Below, piece after piece: positions 15,588 to 24,380 of a stretch of DNA of 64,000 nucleotides. This DNA comes from Hymenobacter psoromatis (lineage in GTDB: Bacteria > Bacteroidota > Bacteroidia > Cytophagales > Hymenobacteraceae), in assembly GCF_020012125.1 (NCBI RefSeq), contig NZ_JAIFAG010000001.1:806001-870000 (forward strand), given 5' to 3'. The first letter of the stretch is position 1. Every line of letters starts with the position of its first letter. Under the pieces are notes generated by a model. That model made no database searches. It saw nothing but the letters and a program-made list of their open reading frames with translations, and had not been told where the DNA came from. A program made the translations under genes and the position numbers.

Positions 15588-15633
15588 TTGCGCGTCGGGT
15601 CTCGACCTAAGTAGGTCAAAAGCCGACGCGCAA
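15588..15633. repeat. Nested palindrome downstream of katG
   Basis: TTGCGCGTCGG at 15588-15598 and CCGACGCGCAA at 15623-15633 are perfect reverse complements, and between them lies a second palindrome, GACCTAAGTAGGTC. The whole 46-bp unit can fold as one long stem with an internal loop. It lies about 180 bp beyond katG in the 425-bp gap before the epimerase gene and has no T-run, so its role is unclear. Confidence 0.6.
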
Positions 15634-15834
15634 ACGGAGACCCTACCCCCAACTGCGGTGAGAAGACTACTCGGGTGCCCCAATAATGGGCAGTCAAAAT
15701 TAACCGAGACATAGCTTGATTATTCGCCTCGTTGTAACGGGAATCCGTCGTCCCACCACTTTTTGCGTATGCCTTTGGGGCCGGATGGTCGGCGCGTGCC
15801 GGCCAGTACGTAGCTGCTGGCCGCAGTCAGAATT

Positions 15835-16737
15835 ATGAGTAAGCAATCACAGCCGGCGCGTCCGCGCATTTTGGTCACGGGCGGGGCAGGTAAACTGGGC
15901 AAGGCCTGCGTAGCCGACCTGCTAGCCCACCACTACGATGTATTCGTGGTCGATACGGTACCCGTAAAAGGCGTGCCGTGCATTATTGCCGACTTAGCCG
16001 ATTTTGGCCAAACGCTGGATGCGCTTTCCTCAGTAGGCCAGGAAATCTACGCGGGAGTAGCTCCGCAAGCTTTCGCCGCTATTGTACACTTAGCTGCCTT
16101 CCCGGCTCCGCGGCAATATCCCGACGCCCACTTGTTCCAGAACAATATCATGGGCACTTACAATGTCTTTGAGGCAGCGCGGCGGCTAGGTATTCACCAG
16201 GTTATCTGGGCCTCCAGCGAAACCACGCTCGGGGAGCCCTTTGACGAGGCCGCTCCCTACGCGCCCGTAGACGAGGACTACCCCTTACGGGCCAAGAGTG
16301 CCTACGCCCTGGCCAAAGTGCTTATGGAAGACATGGCCCGCCAATTTTGCTACCAGACGCCTGATATGAAGCTCGTTGGGCTTCGTTTCTCGAACGTGAT
16401 GGAGCCTACCGACTACGCCAAATTTCCGGCCTACAATGACAACCCGGAGGAGCGTAAATGGAATATGTGGGCCTACATTGATGCGAGCGACGGCGCCCAG
16501 GCTATCCGCAAAGCTATTGAGTGGCAAGCTACTGGCATGCACGCCTTTATCATCGCGAATGCCGATACGGTGATGACGACTCCATCTGCCGATTTGATGG
16601 CCACCTGCTTCCCCACCGTGCCGGTGAAGAAACAACTGACGGAGCACGAAACGCTGCTCTCAATTGAGAAGGCGCGCACTGTACTGGGTTACGAGCCCGC
16701 GTTTAGCTGGCGCGAGGCCAAGTCGCAGCAGCAGTAA
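15835..16737 (+). CDS. NAD-dependent epimerase/dehydratase family protein
   Basis: This is a 300-residue extended-SDR protein. The Rossmann signature GGAGKLGK lies at about residues 16-23, with an acidic residue (VVDTV) closing the second strand, which suggests NAD rather than NADP. The catalytic Y-x3-K is visible as SAYALAKVLMED near residue 158, and WASSETTLG supplies the serine region. Family members act on nucleotide sugars or uronates. The substrate cannot be read from the sequence; uronate dehydrogenase-like or UDP-glucose 4-epimerase-like are both possible. It is a single gene on the plus strand with no partner nearby. The start is the first ATG and gives a normal N-terminus. Confidence 0.85.
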   Translation: MSKQSQPARPRILVTGGAGKLGKACVADLLAHHYDVFVVDTVPVKGVPCIIADLADFGQTLDALSSVGQEIYAGVAPQAFAAIVHLAAFPAPRQYPDAHLFQNNIMGTYNVFEAARRLGIHQVIWASSETTLGEPFDEAAPYAPVDEDYPLRAKSAYALAKVLMEDMARQFCYQTPDMKLVGLRFSNVMEPTDYAKFPAYNDNPEERKWNMWAYIDASDGAQAIRKAIEWQATGMHAFIIANADTVMTTPSADLMATCFPTVPVKKQLTEHETLLSIEKARTVLGYEPAFSWREAKSQQQ

Positions 16738-16917
16738 AAACGTGGTGCGTAGCCTTCCACAGTGCTCTGGGTCAACGAAATAGCATCGAGGGCGTCTTTT
16801 CCGTAGCCTTAGCCAAAAACCTGACCGGTCAATAAGGCGATAAGCAGAGCCAGTGGCATACCTGAGGTAGTTCAGTGAAAACAGACAGCGGCAATGCTTG
16901 TCTGCTTTTACCCGTGT

Positions 16918-17115
16918 CTAAAAAGTGCTACCCGGCTCTCCGCTGCTGACCCGCAGGAATGTACGCCCGCTTTTAAGCCGAATGCGTGCGCCAGGTAGCC
17001 GCTGGGTCTCGCCAAACGGATGTAGCTCACGCTTGAAGCTTTTACCTCGCTCAAAGTGGCTCGGCTGAAATTCGCCTGTTACTTCTAAGTCTTCTTTAAC
17101 CTCGACCGTTACCAT
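16918..17115 (-). CDS. Small hypothetical protein, 65 residues
   Basis: A minus-strand frame gives a soluble, charged 65-residue protein (MVTVEVKEDLEVTGEFQPSH onwards) with an alternating strand-like pattern and codon use like real genes in this window. No domain is recognised. It stands alone in the 640-bp gap between the epimerase gene and the small membrane protein gene. Confidence 0.45.
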   Translation of the reverse strand: MVTVEVKEDLEVTGEFQPSHFERGKSFKRELHPFGETQRLPGARIRLKSGRTFLRVSSGEPGSTF

Positions 17116-17381
17116 TCAGCATAGGGTTATCGCTCGCCGCACCAATTTGTACTCGATTATTTTCAGAATTTATTTGGGCGAACTGCCGGTTTTTACTAGG
17201 CCGCTTTAAGCCGCACGGACGGGTGAAAAATTTGTTTTTATTGTGGTTAGGACTAGTGGTGAGTGACCACACACTATTTTATTTAATTGAGCTAGTGCAT
17301 TAGCCCGTGCGCCCCGCTTTTGGCTTGGTAATGAAGCTTTTATTTGCTTGCAAAAGTCGCTGATAGTGTGTACATTTAGGT

Positions 17382-17528
17382 ATGCAACATCTCATTAAAG
17401 CCATCGCGGAGCACTGGCACCTGAGCACCGCACATTACTGGCACTTGCGCTTACTTAGCGCCATCTCCTTGGGGCCCTTTCTGGCCATCATGTACGTAGT
17501 GATTTTCAGTAAGCGAAAGCGTTTTTAA
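17382..17528 (+). CDS. Small single-span membrane protein, 48 residues
   Basis: The frame reads MQHLIKAIAEHWHLSTAHYW, then a hydrophobic stretch (LLSAISLGPFLAIMYVVIF) and a basic tail SKRKRF. One membrane helix with a positive C-terminus inside the cytoplasm is predicted. A TTG, 20 nt, TACATTTA arrangement just upstream (17348-17378) resembles a Bacteroidota promoter with one mismatch. It lies between two non-coding stretches and has no recognised family. Confidence 0.55.
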   Translation: MQHLIKAIAEHWHLSTAHYWHLRLLSAISLGPFLAIMYVVIFSKRKRF

Positions 17529-17750
17529 GTACTACCTCGTGCAGCTAGCTGAAAGCACTGACGCATGACATTTTGACAGCCTGAATAGTGCGCCCCACCG
17601 GTAGGCGGCCCGCATTAGGAAGGTTTCCCACCGTGAGCGGCTCCGAATGAGCCCGCCCCAGCCCGCCTTTGCGCCAGCGCGAAGGCGGTTTTTATTTTTA
17701 GCGGTAGCCCGTGGCCAGTTGGCAGGTACCGCGGCACGCGGCTTTTGCCC

Positions 17751-18965
17751 TCACAACTCGCCCAGGCGCTTACCCGCCGCCCGGCCCAGCAGCGGGTGCT
17801 TAGCCTGGCCAATCTTCTGCGAGGCGTAAATGCCGTGGTGGCCCGAAAATAAATACGCTACCACGCAGGCCAGCCCCAGGTAGATGCCCGCGTGCCCGCC
17901 AAATAGCTCCAGGCCCATAAAAATGCAGGCCAGCGGCGTATTGGCCGCGCCCGCAAACACGCCCACGAAGCCCATACCCGCCAGCAGTGCCACCGGCAGC
18001 GGCAGCACACCCGCCAGCGCCGAGCCCAGCGTGGCCCCGATAAAAAACAGCGGCGTTACCTCGCCGCCCTTGAAGCTCGCCCCTAGCGTGAGGGTCGTCA
18101 GCAGCAGCTTGAGGGCGAAATCCTGCGTGCCCACCTGGTGCTGAAACGCTTCCACGATGACCGGTACGCCCAGGCCGGCGTAGCGCATGGTGCCCAGGCC
18201 CCACATGGCCAGCGCTACCAGCGCGCCGCCCACCACCGGCCGCAGGGGGGGGTAGGCAATCAGCTTCGCAAATACTTTGGAAATGGCGTGCGTGAGCGTG
18301 GCAAACGCCCGCGCCGCCAGCCCAAACAGCGCGCCCGCCAGCAGCGTCGCGCCCAGCCCCGCCGCCGTGAGCGGTACGGCCGCCAGCTGGGGGTAGGCGG
18401 TGTGGCCCACGCCCCAGGCCCGCGTCACGGCATCGGCCACTACGGCGGCCAGTAGGCTAGGCCAGATGGCCTCGTAGCGCACCTGGCCAATCAAAAAGAC
18501 TTCGAGCCCAAATACCGCCCCGGCCAGCGGCGTGCCAAACACCGAGGCAAAGCCTGCGCTCATACCCGCGATGAGCAATAGCGACCGCTCGCGCCGGGGC
18601 AGCCAGCGCGCGAGCTGGTCGGCCAGGGCCGCGCCCATTTGCACGGCCGTGCCCTCGCGCCCCGCCGAGCCGCCAAACACGTGCGTGAGCAGCGTGCCGC
18701 CCAGCACCAGCGGCACCAGCCGCAGCGGAATTACCTCGCTCGGGGCGTGAATTTCGTCCAGGATTAAATTATTACCCTTCACTACCCGGTTGCCGAAGTA
18801 GTGGTAGGCCAGGCCCACCACCAGGCCGCCCGCCGGCAGCAGTGCCAGCGCCCAAGGGTGCGCCCCGCGCCAAGCCGTCACCCACTCCAAGCTCACTAAA
18901 AAGCCCGCCGAGGCCGTGCCGGCCAGCCCGCCCACCAGCGCCGCCAGTAGCAGCCAGCGTCCCAT
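17751..18965 (-). CDS. ClC-family voltage-gated chloride channel/transporter
   Basis: This integral membrane protein has about 10-12 hydrophobic helices in 404 residues from the ATG at 18963-18965 (430 residues from an upstream ATG at 19043). The ClC signature is present: GSAGREGTAVQMGAALAD contains the gating glutamate, GTPLAGAVFGLEVF follows with the proton-pathway glutamate position, and GGEVTPLFFIGATLGSALAG matches the GxFxP region. It lacks C-terminal CBS domains. I prefer the later start because the extra 26 residues look like leader sequence. Family members exchange chloride for protons or conduct chloride passively; which applies here is not decided. It is transcribed away from the LysR gene. 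Confidence 0.87.
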   Translation of the reverse strand: MGRWLLLAALVGGLAGTASAGFLVSLEWVTAWRGAHPWALALLPAGGLVVGLAYHYFGNRVVKGNNLILDEIHAPSEVIPLRLVPLVLGGTLLTHVFGGSAGREGTAVQMGAALADQLARWLPRRERSLLLIAGMSAGFASVFGTPLAGAVFGLEVFLIGQVRYEAIWPSLLAAVVADAVTRAWGVGHTAYPQLAAVPLTAAGLGATLLAGALFGLAARAFATLTHAISKVFAKLIAYPPLRPVVGGALVALAMWGLGTMRYAGLGVPVIVEAFQHQVGTQDFALKLLLTTLTLGASFKGGEVTPLFFIGATLGSALAGVLPLPVALLAGMGFVGVFAGAANTPLACIFMGLELFGGHAGIYLGLACVVAYLFSGHHGIYASQKIGQAKHPLLGRAAGKRLGEL

Positions 18966-19181
18966 AAACCAAACAGTAGGAGTGAAAGCAAAAGCCAGCA
19001 AGCGGGCGGGTACGAGGCGAGAGTAAAGGGTAGGGGGGGCCACGAGTACGAACGTTAGATGGAGCTACGCGGCGCGGCCCCAGTGGCCGACCGTTGCGTA
19101 GGAATCATCAGCGCGGCGCGCGGGGCGTCGGCGGTTCGCGGTGGAAATCCATCACCGTAGGCGGGGCAAAGGTACGAACCG

Positions 19182-19284
19182 GGCTGTAGAGATGCGACCC
19201 TTCGCGTCTCTTGGCGTGTGAACGACCCTGACGCACGTAAACGACCCTGACGCGAGAGATGCGAAGGGTCGCATCTCTACAGCC
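19182..19284. repeat. Family A dispersed palindromic repeat, copy 1
   Basis: Arms at 19182-19211 and 19255-19284 are reverse complements with one mismatch. They consist of GGCTGTAGAGATGCGACCCT and its extension, around a centre containing two ACGACCCTGACGC units. A related copy lies at 60210-60290. It occupies the gap between the ClC gene and the LysR gene and extends almost to the LysR start. Confidence 0.75.
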
Positions 19285-19306
19285 TAATTCCCCGACCTTC
19301 GCGCTT

Positions 19307-20224
19307 ATGTCCGATTTCCGTTTGCGCGTCTTTGCCGCCGTGGCCCGGCACCTGAGCTTTACCAAAGCCGGGCACGAGTTATTCATCAGCCAGCCGGCCG
19401 TAACCAAGCACATCCGCGAGCTGGAGGCGCAGTACGGCCAGCGGCTGCTGGCGCGCAGCGGCAGCAAGGTGCTGCTCACCGAGGCCGGCCGCCTGCTGCT
19501 GGGCCACGCCGAAGCAGTTGCCGCCTCGGCTCAGGCCCTGGACGAGCAGCTGCACGGCCTGCGCGACCCCGACGAGGCCGCTGGCCGCCTGCGCCTGGGG
19601 GCCAGCACCACCCTCAGCCAGTACGTGCTGCCGGCCTGGCTGCCCGCCTTCCAGGCCCGCTACCCCCGCGTGCAGCTGAGCCTGCTCAACGTTAACTCCG
19701 AGCGCATTGCCGAAGCCCTGCCGCGCGGCGAGCTGGACCTGGGCTTTGTGGAAGGCCGTTCGCACTCGCGCGACCTGCACTACGAACTGCTGCTGCCCGA
19801 CGAGCTGGTGGCCGTGCGCCGGGCCACGCCCGCCGGCCCGCCCCCTACCCCCCTGCCGCTGGCCGACGCCCTGGCCCACCCGCTGGTGCTGCGCGAGCGC
19901 GGCTCGGGCACGCTCGAAGTACTGGAATTTGCCCTGCGCGAGCGCAAAATCAAGCTCAGCGAGCTGCGCGTGGCTTGCTATCTCAGCAGCACGGAGGCCA
20001 TCAAGGGCTACCTCGAAGCCGCGCCCGCGGCGCTGGGTTTCGTGTCGCGCCAGGCCCTGAGGCGCGAGCTGGCGGCCGGCCTGCTCGAAGTGGTGCCCAT
20101 TGTGGGCCTGGCCCTACCCCGGCAGTTTGAGGCGGTGTGGGTGCAGGGGCAGCCACTGGCGCGCCCGGCGCAACGGTTCCTGAGCTTCGTGCAGGAGAGG
20201 GCAAAGGGGTTGGTAGAAGGGTAA
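19307..20224 (+). CDS. LysR-family transcriptional regulator
   Basis: This 305-residue protein has an N-terminal winged helix (FRLRVFAAVARHLSFTKAGHELFISQPAVTKHIRELEAQYG, about residues 3-43) and a LysR substrate-binding domain. I chose the ATG at 19307 because the open frame upstream of it lies in repeat DNA. It is followed 170 bp later, in the same direction, by a YeiH-family exporter gene whose leader contains a good LysR-type site (20316-20330), so that exporter is the likely target. CysB/YeiE-type regulators of sulfur metabolism commonly sit next to YeiH genes. The effector is unknown. Confidence 0.9.
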   Translation: MSDFRLRVFAAVARHLSFTKAGHELFISQPAVTKHIRELEAQYGQRLLARSGSKVLLTEAGRLLLGHAEAVAASAQALDEQLHGLRDPDEAAGRLRLGASTTLSQYVLPAWLPAFQARYPRVQLSLLNVNSERIAEALPRGELDLGFVEGRSHSRDLHYELLLPDELVAVRRATPAGPPPTPLPLADALAHPLVLRERGSGTLEVLEFALRERKIKLSELRVACYLSSTEAIKGYLEAAPAALGFVSRQALRRELAAGLLEVVPIVGLALPRQFEAVWVQGQPLARPAQRFLSFVQERAKGLVEG

Positions 20225-20315
20225 TGCGCTGAGTAAGAACGGTCTGCATAACCGTTCTTTTTGGCCTGTTGTTCGCACGCGCTAGTAGTTGTTGCATCAA
20301 CTCAGATAACTTTTG

Positions 20316-20330
20316 GTTATTTCGAATAAC
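20316..20330. promoter_or_regulatory. Candidate LysR operator
   Basis: GTTATT at 20316-20321 and AATAAC at 20325-20330 form a perfect dyad with a 3-bp centre, the T-N11-A form bound by LysR proteins. A second half-site-like GATAAC lies at 20305-20310. The pair is placed about 65 bp before the exporter ATG. Confidence 0.5.
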
Positions 20331-20363
20331 AATTTTAAATAAACAGTTGCGTAGGCAAGGCCG

Positions 20364-20371
20364 TAAATTTG
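20364..20371 (+). promoter_or_regulatory. TAAATTTG -7 box of the YeiH-family gene
   Basis: An exact TAnnTTTG element lies 23 nt before the exporter ATG. No good -33 TTG is found at the usual distance, which fits a promoter that needs the adjacent LysR protein for activation. Confidence 0.45.
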
Positions 20372-20394
20372 CAGCAGCAAATAAGTCCCTCACT

Positions 20395-21492
20395 ATGCCT
20401 CGCCCTACCCCTCTTACCCCACCCAATACCGCGCCCGCTACCACCGCCGCGCCCATGCTCATGGCCTCGGCGGCCCAGATGGACCGCGCCGCGGCCGCAC
20501 TCGATGCGCCCGAAAACCCGACGGGTTTCTGGCGGCATTTCTACGCGCCGCGCACGGTTTGGGGGCGGGAGTTTACTGGGCGACAGGTGGTATTTGCGCT
20601 GCTGCTGCTATACTGTCTCACGCCGTGGGCCTCGCCGCCCATCGCGCTGGCACTGGGCCTGGCGCTGGCCCAAACGATGGGTAACCCGTTCACGACTCAT
20701 ACCAAAAACTTCACCCACCAGCTGTTGCAGTTCTCGGTTATCGGGCTGGGCTTTGGCATGAATGCGCACGCCGCCGTGCAGGTGGGCAAGGAGGGGCTGG
20801 CGTTCACGGTGGTTTCCATCTTCGGCACGCTGGTGCTGGGGTATTTCGCGGGGCGGTGGCTGGGGCTGGGCCGCCACGTGGTGCACCTGATTTCGTGCGG
20901 CACTGCCATTTGCGGGGGCTCGGCCATTGCGGCGGTGGGGCCGGTGCTGCGGGCCAAAGACGAGGAAATGTCGGTGGCCCTGGGCACGGTATTCGTGCTG
21001 AATGCTATTGCGCTGTTCGCCTTTCCGCCCATCGGCCACGCCTTGCGCATGAGCCAGCAGCAGTTTGGGCTGTGGTGCGCCATTGCCATCCACGATACCT
21101 CGTCGGTGGTGGGCGCGGCGGCCGCCTACGGCAACCAGGCCCTCGAAGTAGCTACTACCGTGAAGCTGGCGCGGGCCCTCTGGATTATCCCGGTGGCCAT
21201 TGGCACGGCCCTGGTTTTCAAGCAGAAGGGCGTAAAAATCAAGATTCCCTACTTCATCCTGGGCTTCGTGCTGGCCATGCTGGCCAATACCTTCGTGCCG
21301 GCCATCCGGCCTGCGGGGCCGGTGCTGGTGAGCGCGGCTAAAATCGGCCTCACGGTGACGCTGTTTTTTATCGGCGCGGGGCTGTCGGCCAGGGTCGTTA
21401 AAGCGGTGGGTGCCAGGCCCTACATGCTGGGTTTGCTGCTGTGGGTCGTGATTTCGACGGCCTCGCTCTACGTCATTCTGCACGTGGGGTAG
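20395..21492 (+). CDS. YeiH-family putative sulfate exporter
   Basis: This is a 365-residue polytopic membrane protein with about ten hydrophobic segments. The region LISCGTAICGGSAIAAVGPVLRAKDEEMSVALGTVFVLNAIALFAFPPIG is characteristic of the Cons_hypoth698 / YeiH family, as is WCAIAIHDTSSVVGAAAAYG. The cytoplasmic N-terminus is about 40 residues and proline/alanine-rich. The ATG at 20395 is chosen over upstream frames because it follows the TAAATTTG box. The family is annotated as putative sulfate exporters, but direct evidence for the substrate is limited. Regulation by the neighbouring LysR protein is likely. Confidence 0.88.
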   Translation: MPRPTPLTPPNTAPATTAAPMLMASAAQMDRAAAALDAPENPTGFWRHFYAPRTVWGREFTGRQVVFALLLLYCLTPWASPPIALALGLALAQTMGNPFTTHTKNFTHQLLQFSVIGLGFGMNAHAAVQVGKEGLAFTVVSIFGTLVLGYFAGRWLGLGRHVVHLISCGTAICGGSAIAAVGPVLRAKDEEMSVALGTVFVLNAIALFAFPPIGHALRMSQQQFGLWCAIAIHDTSSVVGAAAAYGNQALEVATTVKLARALWIIPVAIGTALVFKQKGVKIKIPYFILGFVLAMLANTFVPAIRPAGPVLVSAAKIGLTVTLFFIGAGLSARVVKAVGARPYMLGLLLWVVISTASLYVILHVG

Positions 21493-21689
21493 CTTTTTTC
21501 AATTAGTAATTGTCAGTCATTAATTGTCACCACGTTATGCTGCGCGTGAGATATCCTTGGGGGGCGGGGGTAGGGGTAGTAAACTTCCCGGCCCGCGGGT
21601 ACGTTAAGGGCTACATTCGGGCGGGCGCTGGCTTCGGTAGCGCCTGTCGGTCCTTCTCCTTCGCACCACATTTTCCTTCTCCCTGCCTT

Positions 21690-21956
21690 ATGGAAGTTGC
21701 GAGCTACACCTTGGCCGAAGCCACTACGGCGGCCCCCTATCTCGATTACGCGCGCTGCGTAGACGCCGACAACCGCCCCGCCAACCACGGCGGCGACTGG
21801 CCCATAGCGGGTGAAGTTTACCCCGTGCGCGTCGTCGAAAGCCGCCTCGAAGGTATTCCGCTAGTGCACGTGCTCACTTTCGACGGCCCGGCCCCATATT
21901 ATAATGCCTTCGCGCCGCACCGCTTTGAGATGACGCACCGCGTATACTTGAATTAA
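21690..21956 (+). CDS. Hypothetical protein, 88 residues
   Basis: This is a compact soluble protein (MEVASYTLAEATTAAPYLDY onwards) with a strand-rich middle (GEVYPVRVVESRLEGIPLVHVLTFDG) that suggests a small beta fold. The upstream in-frame extension to 21510 is rich in intergenic-type sequence, including a GGGGTAGGGG motif, so the ATG at 21690 is preferred. No family is recognised. A family B repeat follows 28 bp downstream. Confidence 0.6.
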   Translation: MEVASYTLAEATTAAPYLDYARCVDADNRPANHGGDWPIAGEVYPVRVVESRLEGIPLVHVLTFDGPAPYYNAFAPHRFEMTHRVYLN

Positions 21957-21983
21957 GCTGTTAGCTGCTGCGCTGAATTCATA

Positions 21984-22075
21984 AAGTAGGGTGCGGGGCT
22001 TGCCCCTGCCCGCCGTTGAACACAATCGTACGAATTGTTCAACGGTGGGCGGGGGGCAAGCCCCGCACCCTACTT
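21984..22075. repeat. Family B dispersed palindromic repeat, copy 1
   Basis: The unit starts AAGTAGGGTGCGGGGCTTGC and ends with its reverse complement. Arms of about 38 bp contain one mismatch and one or two indels around a centre containing CGTACG. A second copy is at 52533-52620. It lies between two convergent genes and could serve as a bidirectional terminator. Confidence 0.85.
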
Positions 22076-22092
22076 CGTTATCGATATAAGAT

Positions 22093-22596
22093 TTACTGGC
22101 CGGTCAGTGTATCGTGGTAGCCCAGGCCGTTTAGGGTGAAGGTGGTGGCGGTGGTGCGGTGTACGTCGCGCGCCTCGGCCGTGAGCTTGAGGTAGGCCGT
22201 GCCGGTGTAGGAGCCGACGCTGCCGTCGGGCTGCTGGCCTGGCCGGCACACGGCGTCGCGCATGGCCCTGGCCGATACTTTGGTGCGGCGGTCGGCGGCG
22301 TTGAGCTGGTATACCCGCACGCTGGCCACCTGAGCGCAGCCCGCTTGCTGCACGGTCGTCCAGTCGATTTCAAGCGGCACGGCTACTTGCTTGCCTTCGC
22401 CCACCAGCAGGCTGCCAGTATAGGTATGGGGGTAGGTACGCAGGCCGGGCCCCAGCTTTACGAAAGCCGTGTCGAGGCGCAAGGATTTATCAGGGGTAGG
22501 GCTCGCGGCGGTAGGGCGGCCCTGCACGCCGGTATTGGCCTCACGGCACGAGGCCAGCGTGGCGGCGGCCAAGCCGACTAAAACAAGTTTTTTCAT
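22093..22596 (-). CDS. Putative lipoprotein, 167 residues
   Basis: The N-terminus MKKLVLVGLAAATLASCREA has a lipoprotein signal peptide with the lipobox LASC and cysteine at position 17, so the mature protein should be membrane-anchored. The rest is a strand-rich domain of unknown family, with pairs of threonine/valine-rich strands and two cysteines (QQAGCAQV, DAVCRPG) that could form a disulfide. No catalytic motif is seen. It ends beside the family B repeat and no operon partner is evident. Confidence 0.7.
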   Translation of the reverse strand: MKKLVLVGLAAATLASCREANTGVQGRPTAASPTPDKSLRLDTAFVKLGPGLRTYPHTYTGSLLVGEGKQVAVPLEIDWTTVQQAGCAQVASVRVYQLNAADRRTKVSARAMRDAVCRPGQQPDGSVGSYTGTAYLKLTAEARDVHRTTATTFTLNGLGYHDTLTGQ

Positions 22597-22871
22597 AAGA
22601 AAACAAAGAACACCCGGTGAGCCGGGCTACCCAAATGGGTATTACTACGCCCGCGCCTGCTTAAAGGGTGCGCAGTGGGCTACTTGGCCAGCGGCACGGG
22701 GTACGGGCGGTGGCAAGCTGCTGGTTGTAGTTGGCAAGGGGGGTAGGGGCCGTCATTGGGGTAAAAAGGGGCATCTTTCCTGCAAAGCCTGGCCCTGAGA
22801 AGTCAAGTGGAAATGATAAATTAAAAATCTTTCAATCAGCATTTTCAATTTATCATTTCTACTTGATTTTC

Positions 22872-24380
22872 CTAGTACGGGGCGGCGGTATTGCTGATGA
22901 AGGCGATTTTCTGGCCGTCGGGCGACCACGAGGGCGTGTTCAGGGTGCCCTGCCCGCCGTAGATGTAGGCGATAACCTGCGGCTCGCCGCCCCCGATGGG
23001 TAGCCGCCGAATGTAGACGTGTTTATAGAATGGGTGGTCGTCGGCGGGCACTTCTTCCTTCAGAAACGATATGAATACTAAGAATTTGCCATCGGGTGAG
23101 ATGTGCGGAAACCAGTCCTGAAACTCGCCGTGGGTCACGGCCTCCTGCTGGCTGCCGTCGGCGCGCATCCGCCAGATTTGCATGGTACCGGTGCGGTTCG
23201 AATTGAAGTAGATGAACTGGCCGTCGGGGGTATACTCGGGGCCGTCGTCGAGGCCGGAGGCGGTGGTCAGGCGCACTTCCTTGCCGCCGGTGGCCGGCAC
23301 CCGGTAAATGTCGAACTCATTATTCCGCTGCCCGGTAAAAACCAGGTGGCGCGCATCGGGCGACCAGCCATGCAGGTACGACGGGCCTTTGGGGGTAATC
23401 TGGCGGGGCGTACCGCCCGCGGCGGGTACCGTGTACACAATGGAGCCGCCGAGCTTATCCACCGCGCTGCTCAGCCCCAGCTGCCGCCCATCGAAGGACA
23501 GCACGTGGTCATTGTTGTTGTTTTTGACATTGCCGGTAGGTAGCAGGGTAGGCGTGCGGGTGGTCAGGTCGAAGCTGTACATCAGGCCGTCGCTATTGTA
23601 GACCAGGGTTTTGCCATTGCGCTGCCAGTTGGGGGCTTGCAGCGAATTGGGGGCCGAGTAGATGACCTCGCGGCTGCCGCTGGCCACATCCAGTACTTCC
23701 AGGCGGCTGCCCAGGTACTGGCGGTAGGGCACCAGGCCGGCGGGGGCGGGCGCACTCAGGCGCACATCCTGAAACACGGCCGTTTCGCGCACCTCCGCGT
23801 TGTGCGAGCACACAAACAGGCCCACGTACACGGCATCGCCGAGGCCGGCCACCGTTTTCTGCACCACCTCAAACGGCTGGCCGTACTGCGCCACCCGCAT
23901 GGTGTACACGTCGCCCACGCGCTCGAGCTGCACAATGTCGGCGTGGGTCATTTTGGCCCGCACCTCCTCCGTGGCGGCCCCGCTGGTGGGGCGGTATTGC
24001 AGCGAGGTGAGGCCGTCGCCGTGCACCTCGGCGCTCACGTGGGGCGAGGTGCCGGTCAGGCTCTGGCGCACCATCCAGCCCAGCTTGCGGTGCTCCTCTA
24101 CCCCCTTGCAGCCCACGAAGCTGGCCCTAGTATAGAGGATGAAATCGCCGGTTACTTTTTTGTAGGCGTAGTGCAGCTCATCGTGGTCGAGCCACACGTT
24201 GTAGCCCGCGCCAGTCACCACGTACTGCTGGGTGGCGGGCAGGTAGGCCGCCGCGCCGGGCTTCACGTTAGTGCCAATATCCTGGCTGCCATCGAACACG
24301 CCGAGCTGCTGCGCGCCGCTGGCCCGGCCCAGCAGCAAGGCTAAAAGAAGCAGGAATGCGAAGGGAAATTTTTGCTGCAT
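22872..24380 (-). CDS. TolB-like WD40/PD40 beta-propeller protein, exported
   Basis: This 502-residue protein has a signal peptide (MQQKFPFAFLLLLALLLGRA, cleavage near SGAQQ). The N-terminal half is a concanavalin-like domain of the DUF1349 type (HAYKKVTGDFILYTRASF-like region, then HRKLGWMVRQS). The C-terminal half has PD40 repeats, seen as GKTLVYNSDG, SPDARHLVFTG, TPDGQFIYFNSN, SPDGKFLVFIS and SPDGQKIAFIS. Such repeats build TolB-type propellers. The protein should sit in the periplasm or outside. Its substrate is unknown. It lies upstream of a lipoprotein gene and downstream of a DUF1080 gene on the same strand, with gaps of over 250 bp. Confidence 0.85.
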   Translation of the reverse strand: MQQKFPFAFLLLLALLLGRASGAQQLGVFDGSQDIGTNVKPGAAAYLPATQQYVVTGAGYNVWLDHDELHYAYKKVTGDFILYTRASFVGCKGVEEHRKLGWMVRQSLTGTSPHVSAEVHGDGLTSLQYRPTSGAATEEVRAKMTHADIVQLERVGDVYTMRVAQYGQPFEVVQKTVAGLGDAVYVGLFVCSHNAEVRETAVFQDVRLSAPAPAGLVPYRQYLGSRLEVLDVASGSREVIYSAPNSLQAPNWQRNGKTLVYNSDGLMYSFDLTTRTPTLLPTGNVKNNNNDHVLSFDGRQLGLSSAVDKLGGSIVYTVPAAGGTPRQITPKGPSYLHGWSPDARHLVFTGQRNNEFDIYRVPATGGKEVRLTTASGLDDGPEYTPDGQFIYFNSNRTGTMQIWRMRADGSQQEAVTHGEFQDWFPHISPDGKFLVFISFLKEEVPADDHPFYKHVYIRRLPIGGGEPQVIAYIYGGQGTLNTPSWSPDGQKIAFISNTAAPY

